NCBI GenBank assembly: GCA_022824005.1
Contig: JAJEBG010000033.1
Coordinates: 1 to 64,000, forward strand
DNA length: 64,000 nucleotides
DNA from: Paracoccaceae bacterium
GTDB lineage: Bacteria > Pseudomonadota > Alphaproteobacteria > Rhodobacterales > Rhodobacteraceae
Direction: 5' to 3'
The notes under the pieces are model-generated. The model was not told the DNA's origin. It was given only the letters and a program-made list of their open reading frames with translations, and did no database searches. The stretch's first letter is position 1, and every line of letters begins with the position of its first letter. Position numbers and translations under genes: made by a program. Below, one piece after another: positions 28,095 through 36,885 of this stretch.

Positions 28095-28697
28095 TTAATA
28101 CTCGCGCCGTGAGCGCATGGCAGCTGTAATCGTGCCGCCATCGAGAATCTCTAACTCACCCCCCATCGGCACACCTTGACCCAGAGTCGTGACGCGGACA
28201 TTCTGCCCCGTCAATTGTTCGGCGATATAGTGAGCTGTCGTCTGTCCATCGACGGTGGCTCCCAAGGCTAAAATGACCTCCTGAGTGGCATCACGTCGGA
28301 CTCTCTTCAAAAGTTCTGGAATGCGCAGCTCATCGGGACCGATATGATCAAGCATAGAGAGAACACCTCCCAAAATATGGTATCGACCTTGATACGCCCC
28401 AGCGCGCTCTACAGCCCAAAGGTCAGATACATCTTGAACGATACAGATTTCTGAACTTGACCTTTGGGGTGAAAGGCAGATGCTACATTTATGAGCCGAA
28501 CAGTAATTGCCGCAATCCACACAAGTTTGAACATTTTCTGACGCTCGGATCATCGCGGTGGCAATATCGTTGAGTCGGCTCCTATTGCCGGTTTTCAAGA
28601 GATGCAGCACAACCCGCCGTGATGAAACCGGGCCAAGGCCAGGAAGTTTGGCAAGTAAATCAATCAGAATATTGATTTCGTTTAATTCTTTTTTCAA
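28095..28697 (-). CDS. recR: Recombination mediator protein
   Basis: DNA-binding protein of the RecFOR pathway that helps load RecA at gaps. It has an N-terminal HhH region (LLAKLPGLGPVSSRRVVLHL), a zinc finger of four cysteines (CVDCGNYCSAHKCSIC) and a Toprim domain (EICIVQDVSDLWAVERAGAY). At 200 residues it is the normal size. dnaX is upstream on the same strand, with a 70-base gap and no ybaB between. Confidence 0.95.
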   Translation of the reverse strand: MKKELNEINILIDLLAKLPGLGPVSSRRVVLHLLKTGNRSRLNDIATAMIRASENVQTCVDCGNYCSAHKCSICLSPQRSSSEICIVQDVSDLWAVERAGAYQGRYHILGGVLSMLDHIGPDELRIPELLKRVRRDATQEVILALGATVDGQTTAHYIAEQLTGQNVRVTTLGQGVPMGGELEILDGGTITAAMRSRREY

Positions 28698-28767
28698 AAC
28701 GTCACCAAAACCTGATTTTTAACTGATATTGTGAAACGGCTGGGTTGGCAAAGAAGGGATCATTCAC

Positions 28768-30339
28768 TCACTTGTTGGACCTGACCACTTGCACCTCCGC
28801 ATTGGGAAAAGCCTCTTTAGCACTCTTTGACAATTCGTGTTCTTTAGCCTCACGCAGTCTTTTGTCTTGCAGCGGTTCAGAGGCGGTGTGAGACTCACCC
28901 AACTGTTCCCCCTCAACCGAATCACGCTTGAGTTCTGTTACTCGGGGCGTTTCGGGGTCTGAAACCATTGAAGGGGGCGTCTCAATCATCTCAAAAGCAT
29001 CAGAAATATGTGGCTTGACCGTTTGATGAATCGTTGGAGCCGGACTCGCGCCTTTTGATTCTTCTGTCGACAGGTTGTCACTTTTTACTTCGGCGTCGTG
29101 ATGGCGTGGCGGCTCCGATTTATTATTGGCCGAATGGCTGGAAGGCGACGATTCTTTTGAGACTCTTAAAGGGGTAGCACGGTCAAGGTTGAGTTTCTTT
29201 AACAATTCTGCCGCCGAAGGCAGGTCCTGAACGTAACAAAGGCGAATAACCGCCATTTCTACCGCCATCATGGGGCTCGGCGCATTGGCAGCTTCTTCGA
29301 GGGCTTTCAGCAGCATTTGCCACGCTCGGGAGAGCGATGAGACCGGCAACTTTTTGCCTAATTCGAGACTGCGCTCGGACTCACTAGGAGAAAGTTCCGC
29401 ATCCTGAGCCACTTCGGGTGACACATTCATGATCGAAATCAAATGGACCGCTTCAGCAAGATCACGCAATATAGCGATAGGATCGGCTCCGGCACTAAAT
29501 TGCGCATTGATCTCACCCAAAGCGCCAGATGCGTCCCCCTTCATGATCAACTCAAGGAGGTCCAAAGTTCGACCGCGGTCGGCAAGTCCAAGCATGTCGC
29601 GAACCGCCGCCGCGCCGATTTTTGCGCCGCCCTGCCCGACCACCTGATCAAGAAGACTGACCGCGTCACGCACAGAGCCCTCGGCCGCTCGAATGATTAG
29701 GTCGACAGCATCTTGGGTCACCGGAATTTGTTCTTGATTGGCGATAGAAAATAAATGTTCGCTCATGACCTTTGGGTCAATTCTTTTTAAATCAAATCGT
29801 TGGCACCGCGACAGAACCGTCACCGGCACTTTACGAATTTCTGTTGTCGCAAAGATAAATTTGACATGCTCTGGGGGTTCTTCAAGCGTCTTCAACAAGG
29901 CATTGAACGCATGCGTCGAGAGCATATGAATTTCATCGATGAGATACACCCGGTATCGCCCCTCGCCAGGTTCAAAGGCGACATTCTCTAATATCTCACG
30001 CATCTCATTCACTTGGCTTCTTGACGCGGCGTCAAGTTCAAGGACATCCATATGGCGTCCCTCTGCAATATGAAGACAGCTGTCACACTGGCCGCAAGGC
30101 TCAACCGCTTTAGTGGCCCCGTTTCCTATACAGTTGAGACCCTTGGCGATAATTCGCGCTGTGGTTGTCTTGCCCACGCCCCGCACACCGGTCAGCATAT
30201 AGGCTTGGGCGACACGCTCTTCAGCAAACGCATGTTTCAAGATCCGCACCATCGCTTCTTGACCAATCAACTCATCAAATATGCGGGGCCGATATTTTCG
30301 GGCTAAGACTTGATAGTTTCCGCTAGAGGATTTTGCCAT
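28768..30339 (-). CDS. dnaX: DNA polymerase III subunits gamma/tau
   Basis: Clamp-loader ATPase of 523 residues. Walker A GVRGVGKTTTARIIAKGL, a zinc site C...CGQCDSC, Walker B LIDEIHMLS and the SRC motif VLSRCQRFDL are in place. After about residue 370 comes a low-complexity linker rich in Ser, Pro and Glu and then the tau tail. ATG 30339 (MAKSSSGNYQVLARKYRP) has AAAGG upstream and replaces the longer ORF-track start. Confidence 0.95.
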   Translation of the reverse strand: MAKSSSGNYQVLARKYRPRIFDELIGQEAMVRILKHAFAEERVAQAYMLTGVRGVGKTTTARIIAKGLNCIGNGATKAVEPCGQCDSCLHIAEGRHMDVLELDAASRSQVNEMREILENVAFEPGEGRYRVYLIDEIHMLSTHAFNALLKTLEEPPEHVKFIFATTEIRKVPVTVLSRCQRFDLKRIDPKVMSEHLFSIANQEQIPVTQDAVDLIIRAAEGSVRDAVSLLDQVVGQGGAKIGAAAVRDMLGLADRGRTLDLLELIMKGDASGALGEINAQFSAGADPIAILRDLAEAVHLISIMNVSPEVAQDAELSPSESERSLELGKKLPVSSLSRAWQMLLKALEEAANAPSPMMAVEMAVIRLCYVQDLPSAAELLKKLNLDRATPLRVSKESSPSSHSANNKSEPPRHHDAEVKSDNLSTEESKGASPAPTIHQTVKPHISDAFEMIETPPSMVSDPETPRVTELKRDSVEGEQLGESHTASEPLQDKRLREAKEHELSKSAKEAFPNAEVQVVRSNK

Positions 30340-30448
30340 GATGCCTTTGCCTCTACCCTTTTGCGCGTTAAGATTCCAGTCCTTCAAGACTGGTACAAGA
30401 GTCCTGACGTCTCCAATCTATTTGAAGCCATAAGGTCTTGGACTCAAC

Positions 30449-30859
30449 TCATTTGTCTTCAAGCAATTGCAAGATCGTTCTTGCGGATGATTTGATAGCG
30501 TCCTCGGCCCGCCTTCGGTCAACCGCATTTTTGAAATCTGGTAAGGAAATACGCATCTCATGCCGATTTTCCTGACTTTGGCGCGGCGGATGGGCCAACA
30601 AATAAGCCTCTCGGAAAACGTCCTTCTCACTGTCCGAGAGATTGCAAATTTCAATAACCGAATCGACATATTTCTGTGGAAGGGGAACCGGGTAATGGGC
30701 ATTGAGAATTTGGCTAACAAAACTCTTGCTCGTCCCTGTTTGCTCGGCGATACGCCGTTGGGTTCCTGCCGGACATCGCCCAATAGCCTTGCGGAGGAGT
30801 TCTTTATAGGCTTTGATTGCCCTCACCTTTTGACTGTTATTGTCCGACAACCTTTTCAC
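30449..30859 (-). CDS. Small helix-turn-helix protein, uncharacterised
   Basis: A 136-residue protein whose residues about 25-55 read as a helix-turn-helix (GTQRRIAEQTGTSKSFVSQ), followed by PLPQKYVDSVIEICNLSDSEKDVF and a charged C-terminal helix. Probably a DNA-binding regulator. It lies upstream of dnaX on the same strand, after the SRP RNA gene. Start is GTG 30859 with only a weak ribosome site. Target unknown. Confidence 0.6.
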   Translation of the reverse strand: MKRLSDNNSQKVRAIKAYKELLRKAIGRCPAGTQRRIAEQTGTSKSFVSQILNAHYPVPLPQKYVDSVIEICNLSDSEKDVFREAYLLAHPPRQSQENRHEMRISLPDFKNAVDRRRAEDAIKSSARTILQLLEDK

Positions 30860-31209
30860 TTCACCAGCGTTTTCAATGGATTTTCCCTATAGGGAGAACC
30901 TCACTCTTGATCAACTTATGCCCTATATGCAAGATGTTGTTTCGTCGGCTTTATTCGATTCCTGATGGCCCGTCGTGAGGTGGTAAGAGCCAAAAGTTGG
31001 CGATCCACAAAATTTACGGTGACCGCCGGGTTCACATTATTGTGCTTGTGATGATCGGGAGACTCTTAAATTTAGCAGCGATAAACCCTCTAGGTCGCCA
31101 TTATGAGACTCCAAAAATTCGTTTGCCATTGATGCGAAGAGACCTGCCCAAATGGCTAGCGGCCGCAGAGAAAAATGTCACCACTCAATCCTTAAGGCTT
31201 TGAAGTGGA
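30860..31209. other. Gap without a supported protein gene
   Basis: The 68-residue ORF 30997-31203 (+) has no ribosome site or recognisable similarity and is probably chance. The region separates the HTH gene from the SRP RNA and may hold the HTH gene's promoter. Confidence 0.35.
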
Positions 31210-31218
31210 GTAGAGGGT

Positions 31219-31314
31219 GGGAGCTGGCAAAAAATCGGCCCGAACGGGATTCGTTACGGCTGCTTCCTCTCGGACCTGACCGGGTTGGCGAGCCGTCCGT
31301 CCGCACCAACTCCC
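31219..31314 (-). ncRNA. ffs: Bacterial small signal recognition particle RNA (4.5S)
   Basis: On the minus strand, GGTCAGGTCCGAGAGGAAGC carries the universally conserved SRP helix-8 tip (compare GGTCAGGTCCGGAAGGAAGCAGCC of E. coli). The flanks GGGAGTTGG and CCAGCTCCC pair as the terminal helix, giving a rod of about 96 bases. The RNA partners with Ffh for co-translational membrane targeting. It lies upstream of dnaX-recR in the same orientation, a common arrangement. The exact 3' end is uncertain, and no U-tract terminator was seen. Confidence 0.93.
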
Positions 31315-31321
31315 ATTAGAA

Positions 31322-31350
31322 ATCTAATGTCAAATCACCGATTTTTCAAG
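31322..31350 (-). promoter_or_regulatory. Predicted sigma-70 promoter of the SRP RNA
   Basis: Minus strand: -35 TTGAAA (31350-31345), 17-base spacer, -10 TAGATT (31327-31322). The predicted start, seven bases downstream, coincides with the first G of the RNA at about 31314-31315. The fit in spacing supports both the promoter and the RNA 5' end. Confidence 0.65.
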
Positions 31351-31364
31351 CATAAGGGAGCATC

Positions 31365-31412
31365 CGTGTCTCTCCCTCTTGATGTTTGGCGTCTTGTCAG
31401 GCGAGACACGGG
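31365..31412. repeat. Nine-base inverted repeat downstream of the ABC permease
   Basis: CCGTGTCTC and GAGACACGG are perfect complements separated by 30 bases. It sits between the stop of the minus-strand permease gene and the SRP promoter. No T-tract follows on the transcribed side, so it is not a standard terminator, though it may fold to end or protect the transporter mRNA. Confidence 0.35.
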
Positions 31413-31427
31413 ATAGAGAAAAAAAGA

Positions 31428-32186
31428 CTAATCCCGTTCAGCCCAGCCGGCAAAAATCTGCTCAAGGGCGACCACAATGTAGTAAAGAACAATACCTAGA
31501 AAGGCCAAGGCAATTAAAACCGCGAACATCAAAGGATAGTCGGCATTGATTTTTCCACTGTCGAACAAATGGCCTAACCCCTTGCCATGAGGCTCGACGA
31601 TTTCCATCAAATTGGTCCCAATAAAGGCCAATGTCACGGCGATTTTTAACGCGCCGAAAAATTCGGGCAATGTTTTGGGCAGCGCGATTTTTAGAAAAAT
31701 TGTTGTCTTTGAGGCGCCAAGAGCGCGCAGAATATCACGGTATTCAGGCTCAAGAGTGGAAAGTCCAATGGAGACGGATACGGCAATTGGAAAAAATGAA
31801 ATCAAGAAGGCGATGAGCACCGTATTGAGATCATCCAACCCCACCAATAACAACGCAATCACCGGCACCACCGTGGCTTTGGGAATGGCATTGAAGCCAA
31901 CAAGCAATGGATAAAGGGCATCACGCGAGGTTCTTGAGAGTCCCATGACCATACCAAGTAAAACCCCCACAATCACTGAAATACCAAGCCCGACAACAGT
32001 CCGCCAAAGCGTATCCCATCCATATTCTAGGAAAAGTATACGGAATTTCCAAAAGGCCGGGCCGAGGTCTGACGGTGACGCCATCTTATAATTTGGCCAG
32101 TCATTGACCCAAACGATCCATTCCCACACCAAGAGAAAGCCAATCATCGCGGCGAGGGGCACAAGAAATTTATGGGAAGCGCTCAT
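31428..32186 (-). CDS. ABC transporter permease (second NMT1-type system)
   Basis: Inner-membrane permease of 252 residues with about six spans, beginning MSASHKFLVPLAAMIGFLLVWEW. The EAA loop reads YRDILRALGASKTTIFLKIALP. AGAGGA precedes the ATG by about 9 bases. It is third gene of a binding protein-ATPase-permease operon of the nitrate/taurine/pyrimidine class. Confidence 0.87.
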   Translation of the reverse strand: MSASHKFLVPLAAMIGFLLVWEWIVWVNDWPNYKMASPSDLGPAFWKFRILFLEYGWDTLWRTVVGLGISVIVGVLLGMVMGLSRTSRDALYPLLVGFNAIPKATVVPVIALLLVGLDDLNTVLIAFLISFFPIAVSVSIGLSTLEPEYRDILRALGASKTTIFLKIALPKTLPEFFGALKIAVTLAFIGTNLMEIVEPHGKGLGHLFDSGKINADYPLMFAVLIALAFLGIVLYYIVVALEQIFAGWAERD

Positions 32187-32206
32187 TCACTATCCGTCCT
32201 CTTTTC

Positions 32207-33004
32207 TTAATTATTTGGGTCGGCAATCTGCGAACGCAATGAGGCCAATAGACTGGTCACATTGGGTGCATATAGATCATCCAATTGTCGCTCAGAACCA
32301 AGTTCAACCGCCACCGAATGTTTGATTTTGGCGGGCCGCTGCGACATGACATATATTTCATCAGACAGAAACACCGACTCGCGAAGATCGTGCGTGATCA
32401 ACAAACATGTGAATGGCTTGATACGTCGCAACCGATGCATCATGGCCCAGAGTTCTTCACGGGTAAAGGCATCCAAGGCACCGAAGGGTTCATCCAATAT
32501 GAGGACATCGGGATCGTGAACCAGTGCCCTGCATAGCGACACGCGCTGTTTCATTCCCCCTGACAATTCAGAGGGTCGTTTGTCCTCAAAACCCTCAAGT
32601 GACACCATCGAAAGGAGTTCCATTGCCCGCTCTTGACGCTGTTTGTGCGACATTTTGGGCGCCACAATCTCAAGGGGAAGAATCACATTTTTCAAAACGC
32701 TTCGCCATTCGAGCATCACTGGGTTCTGAAAAGCCATCCCGACCGTCGCCCGAGGGGAGGTCACACGTTCCCCGGCCAGATAAATCTCACCAGATACGGG
32801 CTTGATCAGTCCCGAAATGAGACGAGTCAGGGTCGATTTACCGCAGCCTGACGGGCCAACGACAGCGGCAAAATGATTCTTACGGATTTGAAGCGAAACA
32901 TCGTTGAGAACCGGAAAAGCTCCGTTCTCAATCTCAAAAGCGTGCGAAACGCCCCGTAAATCAATTTGAACGGGGCGTTCCGCTTCATTCAGATCAGTGC
33001 CCAC
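32207..33004 (-). CDS. ABC transporter ATP-binding protein (second NMT1-type system)
   Basis: ATPase of 265 residues with Walker A GPSGCGKSTLTRLISGL, signature LSGGMKQRVSLCRAL, Walker B VLILDEPFGALD and the switch histidine in LLITHDLRESVFLS. The start is GTG 33004 with no obvious ribosome site, 36 bases after the binding-protein stop, so it may depend on coupling. Confidence 0.87.
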   Translation of the reverse strand: MGTDLNEAERPVQIDLRGVSHAFEIENGAFPVLNDVSLQIRKNHFAAVVGPSGCGKSTLTRLISGLIKPVSGEIYLAGERVTSPRATVGMAFQNPVMLEWRSVLKNVILPLEIVAPKMSHKQRQERAMELLSMVSLEGFEDKRPSELSGGMKQRVSLCRALVHDPDVLILDEPFGALDAFTREELWAMMHRLRRIKPFTCLLITHDLRESVFLSDEIYVMSQRPAKIKHSVAVELGSERQLDDLYAPNVTSLLASLRSQIADPNN

Positions 33005-33040
33005 TGAGGAATCGTCAATAAATGGATTCAGATATCCAAT

Positions 33041-34057
33041 TTATTGAAGCATCCGATCCGCGGCGTCGCCGAGATAGTCACCAGAGAAATAGACACTCGC
33101 GTCCATCAATGGATTGATGAAATCGTAATTTTCCTGCAACTGCACCAGTGATTGGGCAAATCGGTCGGAGTCAATACCACCGATACCCGACTTCATCACG
33201 TAGTCGGTCAACACATTGGCATCAATCGCTAGTTGCAATCGACGGGTTTCCAAGGCGACATCAGCCGCGGGATTGCGATCCGCTACCATTTTGGCTCCGG
33301 CGGCCGGATCTTTGATCACGTCTTTCCAACCGTTGGCCACGGCTTGGATAAATCCCTTGACGATATCAGGATTGGCGGCCGCATAATCGGTGTTCACGAT
33401 AATCACGTTGCCATAAAGTGCCAGTCCATGATCAGCCATGAGAATGACCGAAATATCGTCTTCAGGCACACCGAGCCGCACCAAATTCAAAAAACTCGAA
33501 AAGGAAAAACCGGTAACCGCATCAACTACGCCTTCTGCCAAACTCGGCTCACGCGTGGGAAAACCGACAGGCTCGACGGTGATGGCATCGACATTCAGAC
33601 CATTGGCACTCGCAAAGGCCGGAAACTGAGCCCAGGCCCCGTCGGGCGGCGGCGCGCCAAGAATGCGACCTTCAAGATCGGAGGGTGAAGCGACACCGAG
33701 AGACTTCCGTCCAACGACGGCGAAGGGTGGCTTGTCATAAACCATCATCACGGCTTTCACCGGGGCCCCGGGGTTCGAGTCAAGAAATTTTACCAACGAA
33801 TTAATGTCAGCAAATCCGAATGGAAACGCGCCAGTGGCCACTTTTGGAATTGCGTCCAACGAGCCTTGCCCCGCTGAGACTGTGACATTCAGTCCCGCGT
33901 CAGCAAAATGCCCATTGTCGATAGCCGCAAAATAGGCCGCGCTCGGACCTTCAAACTTCCAGTCAAGAGTAAATTCAATATCTGTTTGCGCCAGTGACGC
34001 GGTGGCGACAAATCCACCGATGAGTAGTGATGCCACCATAGCCATGAGTCTTGACAT
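33041..34057 (-). CDS. ABC transporter substrate-binding protein, NMT1/THI5-like (second system)
   Basis: Periplasmic binding protein of 338 residues with signal peptide LMAMVASLLIGGFVATASLAQ. The mature part begins EFTLDWKFEGPSAAYFAAIDNG, then GLNVTVSAGQGSLDAIPKVATG, the NMT1 pattern. AAGGAG lies 6 bases before the ATG. Likely ligands include thiamine-pyrimidine precursors, sulfonates or other small organics; neighbours give no hint. It is clearly distinct in sequence from the binding protein at 261-1250. Confidence 0.85.
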   Translation of the reverse strand: MSRLMAMVASLLIGGFVATASLAQTDIEFTLDWKFEGPSAAYFAAIDNGHFADAGLNVTVSAGQGSLDAIPKVATGAFPFGFADINSLVKFLDSNPGAPVKAVMMVYDKPPFAVVGRKSLGVASPSDLEGRILGAPPPDGAWAQFPAFASANGLNVDAITVEPVGFPTREPSLAEGVVDAVTGFSFSSFLNLVRLGVPEDDISVILMADHGLALYGNVIIVNTDYAAANPDIVKGFIQAVANGWKDVIKDPAAGAKMVADRNPAADVALETRRLQLAIDANVLTDYVMKSGIGGIDSDRFAQSLVQLQENYDFINPLMDASVYFSGDYLGDAADRMLQ

Positions 34058-34079
34058 GTTTCGCTCCTTATCATTGAGA

Positions 34080-34131
34080 GTTGAGTCAACAAGAAAATGA
34101 TTCCTACTCTCGTGACCATATCAAATTGATA
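34080..34131. promoter_or_regulatory. Operator-like palindromes upstream of the second ABC operon
   Basis: GTTGA-G-TCAAC (34080-34090) and TATCAA-A-TTGATA (34119-34131) are perfect palindromes with one-base centres. They lie 22-75 bases upstream of the binding-protein ATG, a normal place for repressor sites. No regulator gene is adjacent. Confidence 0.35.
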
Positions 34132-34211
34132 GATCCAAGACAAATGATTGATGTCACTCGCATGTTCACGAGATTTCATTCGATAGGTGGCTCGGACATG
34201 AGCCAGCCCGA

Positions 34212-35132
34212 TTGTTGACCTCTGATCTCGCTTTTTCCGGTGGCAGTCACTTGCTCTCTCGCCGCGCCGTCATGCGGGCACGTGCATCAAGCATCAATCA
34301 TCCCGAGGCGCGATTCTTGGCCTTTTGGCGCGGCAGACCGCTGGTTGATGATCGGGGATTATGTTGGTTGCGCCGTGATCACGCCATCCTCGCCAATCGC
34401 GACTCAACTCTTTATCTTGGTGATCTCTCCGATAAGCCAAGATTCGCCTGTTTGATTCCTCATGGACAATGGGCACGAGAGGGGATGGTTGGCGTTCAAT
34501 TCCAAGATATTGAGAACGCGGAATTTGTCAGTTTGCGTTCAGTGATGGGCCGAATGACCGCCGAAGATGGCGAACTGGCCGCGGTGGCTCAATCCTTGCT
34601 GAATTGGCATCAAACTCATACCTTCTGTCCCAATTGTGGTCATCGGACCCAGTTCACCTGCGAGGGATGGCAACGCCATTGTCCCCATTGCCACACCGAG
34701 CATTTTTGTCGAATCAATCCCGTGGTGATCATGTTGGTGGTTCACCAAGACAATCTTCTCCTTGGCCGCGCATCGGTTTGGCCAGAAGGAATGCACTCAC
34801 TCCTCGCCGGCTTTATCGAGGCGGGCGAGACCGTTGAAGCGGCGGTGGCGAGAGAAACTTTTGAAGAGGCGGGCGTCAGAGTGAGAAATGTCAAATATGT
34901 GGCTTCCCAACCTTGGCCCTTCCCCGCCTCATTGATGATCGGTTGCCACGCTGAAGCGATCAATTCTCACATCAACATCGACACTCATGAATTGGAAAGC
35001 GCCGTTTGGGTCTCGCGACAACGAACGAGAGCCATTATTTTGAACCGCGACGGGGACATCTTGCCACCGAGGAAAGGTTCAATTGCCGAATTCATGATTC
35101 ACCTTTGGCTTGATAGACAAACCCCGCCTTGA
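34212..35132 (+). CDS. nudC: NAD+ diphosphatase (Nudix, NudC family)
   Basis: Hydrolyses NADH/NAD+ and can remove NAD caps from RNA. The zinc ribbon (CPNCGHRTQFTCEGWQRHC plus C of PHCH) is at about residues 138-160, and the Nudix box GFIEAGETVEAAVARETFEEAGVRV follows, with the NudC-type SQPWPFPASLMIGC motif. Start is uncertain: TTG 34212 or a later codon such as the Met at residue 20. It converges on pheA with one base between the stops. Confidence 0.9.
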   Translation: MLTSDLAFSGGSHLLSRRAVMRARASSINHPEARFLAFWRGRPLVDDRGLCWLRRDHAILANRDSTLYLGDLSDKPRFACLIPHGQWAREGMVGVQFQDIENAEFVSLRSVMGRMTAEDGELAAVAQSLLNWHQTHTFCPNCGHRTQFTCEGWQRHCPHCHTEHFCRINPVVIMLVVHQDNLLLGRASVWPEGMHSLLAGFIEAGETVEAAVARETFEEAGVRVRNVKYVASQPWPFPASLMIGCHAEAINSHINIDTHELESAVWVSRQRTRAIILNRDGDILPPRKGSIAEFMIHLWLDRQTPP

Positions 35133-35133
35133 C

Positions 35134-35976
35134 TTAATCTTTTTGGCGTTCCGGTGCCGAGGGATAAACGCCCAATATTCTCACCTCACTGGTAAAAAAA
35201 CTCAACTCCTCCATCGCCAATTCGACCGGCCGATCATCGGGATGTCCTTCAACCTCAGCAAAAAATTGCGTGGCATTGAACGAGCCATCAAGCATGTAGC
35301 TTTCCAGTTTTATCATGTTGACATGATTGGTCGCGAAGCCCCCGAGGGCCTTAAATAAGGCGGCCGGCAGATTGCGCACCTGAAACATGAAGGCGGTAAT
35401 CATTCCATCCTCGGTGGCGCGGCGGCGATAGTCAATCTCGCGTGTCATCACAAAGAAACGTGTGCGGCTGAATTTTAGGTCTTCCACGCCCTCGACGAGT
35501 GTTTCAAGCCCATAAATCTTGCCGGCCAATTCCGAGGCTAGTGCGGCGGTACTTGAATCCTGAAGTTTGGCAACATGTTTGGCCGCGCCCGCGGTATCAG
35601 CCCACGCTGAAGGGCGAATCTTGTGCTGTTTCAAAAACTCTTGGCATTGTCCGAGCAGCACCGTGTGACTTAAGGCCGATTCAATGTCAGATAAGCGACT
35701 CCCCGGAGGTGCTAGCAAATTGATTTGAATACGAATCAATGTTTCATCGACAATGAAAAGGCCCGACTCGGGCAACAATTTGTGAATATCGGCGACTCGA
35801 CCATAAATCGAATTTTCCACCGGTAGGGCGACAAAATCGGCCTCGCCAGAGCGAACGGCATGTGCCGCTTCAGTGAAAGTTTCACAGGGCAAAGGTTCAC
35901 AATCAGGCCGTGCCTTTCGGCAGGCTTGATGAGAGTAGGCACCAAGTTCGCCTTGAAAGGCAATTTTTGACAACAT
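35134..35976 (-). CDS. pheA: Prephenate dehydratase
   Basis: Monofunctional enzyme of phenylalanine synthesis, 280 residues: catalytic PDT domain (IAFQGELGAYSHQACRKA, LPVENSIYGRVADIH, with KFSRTRFFVM carrying the TRF motif) and a C-terminal ACT domain (LPAALFKALGGFATNHVNMIKLESY) for feedback control by Phe. There is no chorismate mutase domain. ATG 35976 with GGAAG 7 bases upstream replaces the ORF-track start. Confidence 0.93.
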   Translation of the reverse strand: MLSKIAFQGELGAYSHQACRKARPDCEPLPCETFTEAAHAVRSGEADFVALPVENSIYGRVADIHKLLPESGLFIVDETLIRIQINLLAPPGSRLSDIESALSHTVLLGQCQEFLKQHKIRPSAWADTAGAAKHVAKLQDSSTAALASELAGKIYGLETLVEGVEDLKFSRTRFFVMTREIDYRRRATEDGMITAFMFQVRNLPAALFKALGGFATNHVNMIKLESYMLDGSFNATQFFAEVEGHPDDRPVELAMEELSFFTSEVRILGVYPSAPERQKD

Positions 35977-36100
35977 ATATGGCTTCCAAGAACAAATCTT
36001 TGAAAATTGGCTTCTATATCTTGCCACCAGAGAAAGAAAGCAGATAGCGCATGGATCAATCTGGTCAAGTCATGATTCAATGTTTCTTTTGGAGTTGTCT

Positions 36101-36625
36101 ATGCTTGACACAATGACGGCCACAAAGATCGTGGGAGCCATATGCGCGGCCCTGCTCGTTTTGCTCCTTGGACAATGGCTAGCTCACTCCATCTATCAAG
36201 TCAACAAAAGCGAGCACGGCAAGGAGCCTCACTCAATTATCTTTGCCGATCTTGAGACAAATGTGGTGGCGGCGATTGATGTCGCGCCCGTCGTTGATAT
36301 CGCCGAACTGCTCGCGACCGCAGATCCGGCGAAAGGTAAGAAAGTTTTTGCCAAATGTAAGGCTTGTCACAAAGCCAATGAAGAGGTCAACGGCGTCGGT
36401 CCGCATTTGGTGGCCATCATCAACCGGGCGGTGGGAGAAGTGGCTGACTTTCGTTACTCCAACCCGATGGCCGAGCTTGGCGGTGTGTGGAATGTTGAAG
36501 AATTATCGGCGTTCATTCTCAATCCGAAATCTTACTTACCGGGCACAAAAATGTCATTTGCGGGATTAAAAAAAGATACCGATCGAGCTCATTTGATTGC
36601 TTATCTCCAATCCTTACAAGATTGA
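36101..36625 (+). CDS. Membrane-anchored c-type cytochrome (mitochondrial type)
   Basis: Monoheme cytochrome of 174 residues with an uncleaved N-terminal anchor (IVGAICAALLVLLLGQWLA) and a class I heme motif CKACHK at about residue 85; the distal methionine is in YLPGTKMSFAGL. It resembles CycM/cytochrome c552 that links the bc1 complex to the aa3 oxidase. ATG 36101 has GGAG 7 bases upstream. It diverges from pheA, an order often seen in alphaproteobacteria. Confidence 0.9.
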   Translation: MLDTMTATKIVGAICAALLVLLLGQWLAHSIYQVNKSEHGKEPHSIIFADLETNVVAAIDVAPVVDIAELLATADPAKGKKVFAKCKACHKANEEVNGVGPHLVAIINRAVGEVADFRYSNPMAELGGVWNVEELSAFILNPKSYLPGTKMSFAGLKKDTDRAHLIAYLQSLQD

Positions 36626-36885
36626 TTTCACCTCTTGGGTCAGGGGTTGGGCTCAAACTGACTCAATCCACTTTAGCGACGACCAAAATGCCGATTTGTC
36701 CTATTAAGTTGAGCCAGATTCTTGGATAAGTCACAGAGCGACAAGATGGCGCAAAAAATCTTACTAGAGAGGCCATGCGATGGTCATCTTTCGGAGCCAG
36801 AATGATTCGCAAACGGCCATGACATTGTGTTAAATACCCTCTACAAATAACCGATTTGTCAACGATTTTCCCAGATGGAGATAAA

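Noticed and set aside
30997-31203. 68-residue + strand ORF upstream of the SRP RNA
   Set aside because: No ribosome site, basic low-information sequence and no coupling to a neighbour; likely chance.
36626-36885. Possible short RNA or terminator between cytochrome c and yejA
   Set aside because: No strong stem with a T-tract and no conserved RNA motif could be found; treated as ordinary promoter sequence.
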